A stretch of DNA of 18,016 bases from JBQCEE01 sp051960575 (GTDB lineage Bacteria > Actinomycetota > Actinomycetes > Mycobacteriales > Jatrophihabitantaceae). Location: NCBI RefSeq assembly GCF_051960575.1, contig NZ_JBQCEE010000249.1, positions 1 to 18,016 of the forward strand. Reading direction: 5' to 3'. Below are positions 13,307 to 18,016 of this stretch, piece after piece (position 1 is the stretch's first letter; every line of letters begins with the position of its first letter). Below the pieces are notes generated by a model. The model did not search any database and was not told the DNA's origin. It saw only the letters and a list, made by a program, of their open reading frames with translations. Position numbers and translations under genes: made by a program.

Positions 13307-13764
13307 CCCGCCCTCGTCCGCGCCTGCGGCAGCGGCGCACTGAGCATCAGCGCGACCGCGCCGGCCAGTCCCCCGCCGAGCACGACGCCGTAGCCGATCC
13401 ACGGCAGGGGCCCGCTGCCGCCGGGGTAGATCACGTCCTGCTCGGGCGGCTGGTAGCCGCTGAACGCCAGCACGGGTACCAACCAGCCGAGGAACGGCAG
13501 CACGCCCCCGAGGGCCCGCCCGACCGCGCGGCGGCCGGTCGTCACGAGCACGACGTTGAGCACGACGGCCAGCACCGGCGCCAGCGGGATCGGCACCGAG
13601 CCCGCGTAGAGCGGCACCAGCATCGACTCGACCAGGGCCCCGAGCAACGCCGCCGCCGTACACAGCGCCACGCCCACCCAGCACCAGACATCCGCCTTGT
13701 CCCCTGACCCAGTCGTCTGCGACGCCCCGGAACGACTGCTGCTGGGGACAAGCCGATCGTTCAT
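13252..13764 (-). CDS. DUF6113-like integral membrane protein
   Basis: This 170-aa membrane protein has four predicted TM segments at about 27-50, 58-76, 84-102 and 120-142. A polar N-terminus (Ser/Thr-rich, ~25 aa) precedes them, and a low-complexity Thr/Gly/Pro/Arg tail follows. Loop YQPPEQDVIYPGG (104-116) between TM3 and TM4 fits the DUF6113 family found next to mshB. Function is unknown. ATG 13762-13764 was chosen over an in-frame start 11 codons upstream because it forms an ATGA overlap with the mshB stop, implying coupled translation. The coding end runs 55 bases into the 3' end of the convergent GNAT gene, mostly in the non-conserved tail. Confidence 0.82.
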   Translation of the reverse strand: MNDRLVPSSSRSGASQTTGSGDKADVWCWVGVALCTAAALLGALVESMLVPLYAGSVPIPLAPVLAVVLNVVLVTTGRRAVGRALGGVLPFLGWLVPVLAFSGYQPPEQDVIYPGGSGPLPWIGYGVVLGGGLAGAVALMLSAPLPQARTRAGQQPSTGATPGPATGSRR

Positions 13765-14654
13765 GCGGACAGACCTGCGAACAGGTCGGTCTCCCACCCG
13801 CGATCGTCGAAGGGCTCGGCGGGCTCGCCACGGACGAGCTGGAAGTGCTCGGTGGCCAGCACCTCGCGTCCGAGCATGTTCGAGAGGGCGAAGAACGGGC
13901 CGTCGACGGTGATCTGGGTTGCGTGCGCCGCGAGCGCGGCCGACTTGGCGGCGCCGAACTCCGGCGCCTCGATGATCGTCGTGATCACGTCGTCCTCGAC
14001 ACCGAACGGCAGGTCGTCGACGTCGGCGACGCCGAAGGCACGCTCGGCGTCACCGGCGAGCGCCTCGAACCCCTGGCGCAGCATCGACTTCGGCAGCGCG
14101 GCCCAGTAGATCTTGCTGATCGTCCACGGCTCGCCGTCCCCGTAGGCCGGGTCGGCGGCGCGCGCGGCCGCGGCCATCGCGACCCGGTGCGCCATGATGT
14201 GGTCGGGGTGGCCGTAGCCGCCGTTCTCGTCATAGGTGACGAGCACCTGCGGCCGCACCTCGCGGACGACCTCGACCGCGCAGGCGACCGCCTCGTCGAA
14301 GCGCGCCGGGTCGCTCGCCGCGCGCCAGAACGCCCGCGGCTTGTCGTTCGCCGGCGTGCCCATCATGCCGCTGTCGCGGAACCGTCCCGGGCCGCCGAGG
14401 AAGCGGTGGTCGGTGACACCGAGCTCGCGCATCGAGGCGGCGAGCTCGTGGATGCGGTGGCCGCCGAGCTGGTCGGCCTGGTCGGCGGCGAGCTGGGCCA
14501 GCTCGGGTACGAGCACCTCGCCCTCCTCGCCGAGCGTGCACGTCACCAGCGTCACCTGCGCGCCCTCGGCCACGTACTTGGCCATGGTCGCGCCGGAGAC
14601 GATGCTCTCGTCGTCCGGGTGGGCGTGCACCAGCAGCATTCGGCGGTCGGGCAT
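13761..14654 (-). CDS. mshB: Mycothiol deacetylase MshB
   Basis: This 297-aa zinc deacetylase of the LmbE/PIG-L family removes acetyl from GlcNAc-inositol to give GlcN-Ins, the second-stage step of mycothiol synthesis. Active-site residues are visible: His12, Asp14 and Asp15 in HAHPDDES, and Tyr147, His149 and His152 in GYGHPDH. These match mycobacterial H13, D15, D16, Y142, H144 and H147. Block LGEEGEVLVPELAQLAADQ and FLGGPGRFRDSGMMGTP are typical of MshB; the context with DUF6113 favours MshB over the paralogue Mca. ATG 14652-14654 is preferred to upstream in-frame starts inside oppF because TAGGTT ends seven bases before it. The ATGA overlap couples it to the DUF6113 gene. Confidence 0.93.
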   Translation of the reverse strand: MPDRRMLLVHAHPDDESIVSGATMAKYVAEGAQVTLVTCTLGEEGEVLVPELAQLAADQADQLGGHRIHELAASMRELGVTDHRFLGGPGRFRDSGMMGTPANDKPRAFWRAASDPARFDEAVACAVEVVREVRPQVLVTYDENGGYGHPDHIMAHRVAMAAAARAADPAYGDGEPWTISKIYWAALPKSMLRQGFEALAGDAERAFGVADVDDLPFGVEDDVITTIIEAPEFGAAKSAALAAHATQITVDGPFFALSNMLGREVLATEHFQLVRGEPAEPFDDRGWETDLFAGLSA

Positions 14655-14664
14655 GACCTCGAAC

Positions 14665-15800
<1,136 letters not shown>

Positions 15801-15804
<4 letters not shown>

Positions 15805-16880
15805 AGCTGCGGCCTGATCGTGTCGTTCCAGATGAGCTCTCGCTCCTTCGGGTCGATGTGGCACCGCGCGGCGTGACCGTCCGGGCGCGGCAGCAGGTCG
15901 GGACGCTCGGTGTGGCAGCGTTCGCCGGACGGGCTGACGTGCTCCTGGAACGCGCAGCGCGGGTTGAAGACGCAGCCCTTCGGCACGTTGATGAGCGACG
16001 GCGGCTGGCCGGCGATCGGCACCAGCCGGTTCTGCCGCTGCCGGTCCATGCGCGGCATGGAGGTGAGCAGCCCCCACGTGTAGGGCATGTCCGCGTGGTA
16101 GAAGACGTCCTCGACGGTGCCCTGCTCGACGCACTGGCCGCCGTACATGACGACGACGTCGTCGCAGCTCTCGGCCACGACCCCGAGGTCGTGGGTGATC
16201 AGGATGATCGCCGAGTTGAACTCGCGCTGCAGTTCCTTCATCAGCTCGAGGATCTGGGCCTGCACGGTCACGTCGAGCGCGGTCGTCGGCTCGTCGGCGA
16301 TGAGCAGCGACGGGTTGCAGACCAGCGCCATCGCGATCATCGCGCGCTGGCGCATGCCGCCCGAGAACTGGTGCGGGTAGTCGTCGACGCGACGGTCGGG
16401 CTGCGGGATGCCGACCAGCTCGAGCATCTCGACGGCCCGCTTCTTGGCGACCTTCTTGCTCACATCGTTGTGGACGCGGTAGGCCTCGATGATCTGGTCG
16501 CCGACCCGGTAGAAGGGGTGCATCGACGACAGCGGGTCCTGGAAGATCATCGCCATCTGCTGGCCGCGCAGCTTGCGCACGTCCTCGCGATCGGCGCCGA
16601 CCAGCTGCTGGCCGTCCAGCCAGATCTCACCGGAGATCTGCGTGCGGCGAGGGTTGTGCAACCCCATGATCGCGAGCGAGGTCACCGACTTGCCGGAGCC
16701 GGACTCGCCGACGATGCCGAGGGTGCGGCCGCGCTGCAGGTCGAAGGACAGGCCGTCCACGGCCTTCACGACACCGTCGTCGGTGGGGAACCGGACGCGC
16801 AGGTCGCGCACCGACAGGAAGGACTCGGGGACCGCGGACGGGTCGTCGACGGTCTCGAGGGATTGGGCGCGCACGGTCAT
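15801..16880 (-). CDS. Peptide-type ABC transporter ATP-binding protein (OppD/DppD-like)
   Basis: This 359-aa partner ATPase of the same importer has Walker A GESGSGKSV (58-66; the final Val is normal for DppD/OppD), Q-loop FQDPLSSMHP (Gln114), signature FSGGMRQR (172-179), Walker B LLIADEP (Asp196, Glu197) and switch His230. The C-terminal oligopeptide-type extension has cysteines 303, 309, 322 and 340 (GCVFNPRCAF ... RCHTE ... ARCHID), the likely metal/Fe-S motif. ATG 16878-16880 follows the permease stop by three bases, and the stop overlaps the OppF start. Substrate specificity cannot be read from ATPases; small peptides are the default inference. Confidence 0.93.
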
Positions 16881-16883
16881 CTC

Positions 16884-17894
16884 TCAGTACTTCACTCGCG
16901 GGTCGACCACTGCGTACAGCACGTCGACGATGACGTTGGCGACCACCAGGGCGATGGCCGCGATGACGGTCACGCCGAGAATCACCGGCAGGTCCTTGGT
17001 GCTGATCGCCTGGATGGTGAGATAGCCGATCCCCCGCAGGTTGAAGACGTTCTCGGTGATGACGGTGCTGCCGATGAGCGTGCCGAGGTCGATGCCGAAG
17101 ATGGTCACGATGGGCGTCAGGGCCGCGCGCAGTCCGTGCCGGACGACGACCTTGCGCTCGCGGAGGCCCTTCGCCCGCGCGGTGCGGATGAAGTCCTCGT
17201 TCATCGTCTCCATCATGTTGGCCCGGGTGAGGCGCGCGTAGAGCGCCGCGAAGGTCAGCGCCAGCGTGATCCACGGCAGGATCATGCTGCGCAACCACTG
17301 CACCGGATCGTCGGTGATGCTGGCGTAGTCGACGTTGACCAGCCATTTCCACTTGTACACGAACAGCAGCAGGAAGACCGGGCCGGTGAAGAACACCGGC
17401 AGCGAGACCGCGGACAGCGTGGTGACCATGCCGGCGCGGTCGAAGATCGAGTTCGGACGCAGGCCGGAGATGGTGCCGACCAGCAGGCCGAAGAACAGCC
17501 ACAGGATGGACGCGCCGATCGCCAGGCTGACCGTCACCGGCAGCGCCGACATGATCAGCGAGGTCACCGGGGTGTGCAGCTTGAACGAGTAGCCGAGGCA
17601 GGGCACGTGGCAGAGGTTCGACTCGCCACCGCCGTTGGTCAGCGTGTGGGTGTGGAAGATGTCGGTCAGCCACTTCCAGTACTGCGCCGGCAGCGACCGG
17701 TCGAAGCCGTAGGCGTGCAGCAGTTCCTTGTACTGGACGCTGCCCACGGGCGGCGGCTGCTTGGCGATGTAGTAGTAGATCGGGCTCTGCCCGCTGAGCT
17801 TCGGCGCGAGCTGGAAGACCGCGAAGGTCACCAGGCTCACGACCCACACGACCACCACTGCGCCGAGCAGCCGGCGAACAATGAAACGGATCAT
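16884..17894 (-). CDS. Peptide-type ABC transporter permease (OppB/DppB-like)
   Basis: This 336-aa inner-membrane permease starts with a typical cytoplasmic MIRFIVRRLL and TM1 at about 11-30. A long extracytoplasmic segment follows (31-110) with Cys95 and Cys99 close together, then about five further TM helices. The EAA loop that docks the ATPase is clear: EDFIRTARAKGLRERKVVVR (233-252). It ends VDPRVKY, a standard DppB/OppB terminus. ATG 17892-17894 is used; the frame continues upstream only through an artefactual homopolymer tract that would encode poly-proline. It precedes oppD by three bases. The second permease (OppC/DppC) that normally sits between B and D is not here, and neither is a binding protein. 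They may lie upstream, beyond the damaged contig end. Confidence 0.92.
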   Translation of the reverse strand: MIRFIVRRLLGAVVVVWVVSLVTFAVFQLAPKLSGQSPIYYYIAKQPPPVGSVQYKELLHAYGFDRSLPAQYWKWLTDIFHTHTLTNGGGESNLCHVPCLGYSFKLHTPVTSLIMSALPVTVSLAIGASILWLFFGLLVGTISGLRPNSIFDRAGMVTTLSAVSLPVFFTGPVFLLLFVYKWKWLVNVDYASITDDPVQWLRSMILPWITLALTFAALYARLTRANMMETMNEDFIRTARAKGLRERKVVVRHGLRAALTPIVTIFGIDLGTLIGSTVITENVFNLRGIGYLTIQAISTKDLPVILGVTVIAAIALVVANVIVDVLYAVVDPRVKY

Positions 17895-17906
17895 CTCGTC
17901 ACGGTC

Positions 17907-18016
17907 GGGGGGGGGGGGGGGGCGGGGGGGGGGGGGCCCCCCCCCCACCACACACAAAAAAAAAAAAAAAATATGGATGGGAGAAGTGTTATACTCTCAT
18001 GTTTTTGTTTGTTTTA
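17907..18016. other. Low-complexity contig-end sequence, probable artefact
   Basis: The run consists of 16 G, one C, 13 G, 10 C, a short CA stretch, 16 A (17956-17971), and then about 45 bases of AT-rich sequence ending in T-rich repeats. It begins 13 bases upstream of the permease ATG. Abrupt loss of the ~70% GC coding texture, together with homopolymers, fits poly-G/poly-C read artefacts or chimeric joining at a contig end. No gene, promoter or repeat should be annotated from it. Confidence 0.85.

Noticed and set aside
17895..17957. Upstream extension of the permease encoding a poly-proline N-terminus
   Set aside because: It derives from the G/C homopolymer artefact. The normal permease N-terminus starts at 17894.

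Overview
This 18 kb window is chromosomal DNA from a high-GC actinomycete. The evidence is strong GC bias at third codon positions, frequent GTG starts, likely leaderless promoters, a mycothiol gene (mshB), an actinobacterial-type DapD, a 7Fe ferredoxin and a DUF3117 gene. The gene content is a rearranged version of a neighbourhood that in Mycobacterium tuberculosis spans roughly Rv1170 to Rv1213 (mshB, fdxC, dapD, dapE, a LOG protein, a DivIVA-like protein, tag, DUF3117, glgA/glgM). I cannot name the genus with confidence. No rRNA, tRNA, CRISPR array, insertion sequence or prophage gene was seen.

Layout. (1) 1-2638: the 3' end of a glycogen synthase-type GT4 glycosyltransferase converges on a minus-strand pair, leucyl aminopeptidase then a PTH2-like peptidyl-tRNA hydrolase. 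Upstream of these is a small DUF3117 gene followed by a strong terminator-like hairpin. (2) 2639-4594: a divergent control region holds two adjacent dyad symmetries. It is followed by a plus-strand three-gene unit: a PaaG-like crotonase, a 79-aa unknown and a 265-aa helical-repeat unknown. (3) 4566-5526: 3-methyladenine DNA glycosylase I and a membrane-anchored DivIVA-like protein, on the minus strand. (4) 5569-7644: a second crotonase converging on two tandem LOG-family (cytokinin-type phosphoribohydrolase) genes. (5) 7780-8973: a secreted ScyD/ScyE-like beta-propeller. (6) 9052-11968: divergent dapE and dapD, with a membrane-anchored lysozyme-like gene translationally coupled to dapD. (7) 11970-14654: ferredoxin, a two-domain GNAT protein, a DUF6113 membrane protein and mshB. 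(8) 14665-17894: a peptide-type ABC transporter (permease B and two ATPases), read toward mshB.

Common themes are cell-envelope and peptidoglycan precursor supply (DapD, DapE, lysozyme-like protein, DivIVA-like protein), redox and thiol metabolism (MshB, ferredoxin), nucleotide and translation housekeeping, and peptide uptake. Genes are tightly packed. ATGA/GTGA-type overlaps couple LOG1-LOG2, oppD-oppF and mshB-DUF6113. Several convergent pairs overlap at their 3' ends.

The last ~110 bases (17907-18016) are homopolymers and AT-rich low-complexity sequence, quite unlike the rest, and look like a contig-end sequencing or assembly artefact. I do not see a clearly novel multi-gene system. The best candidates for new biology are the double-dyad control region at 2657-2704, the uncharacterised genes at 3551-4594, and the dapD-coupled lysozyme-like gene.
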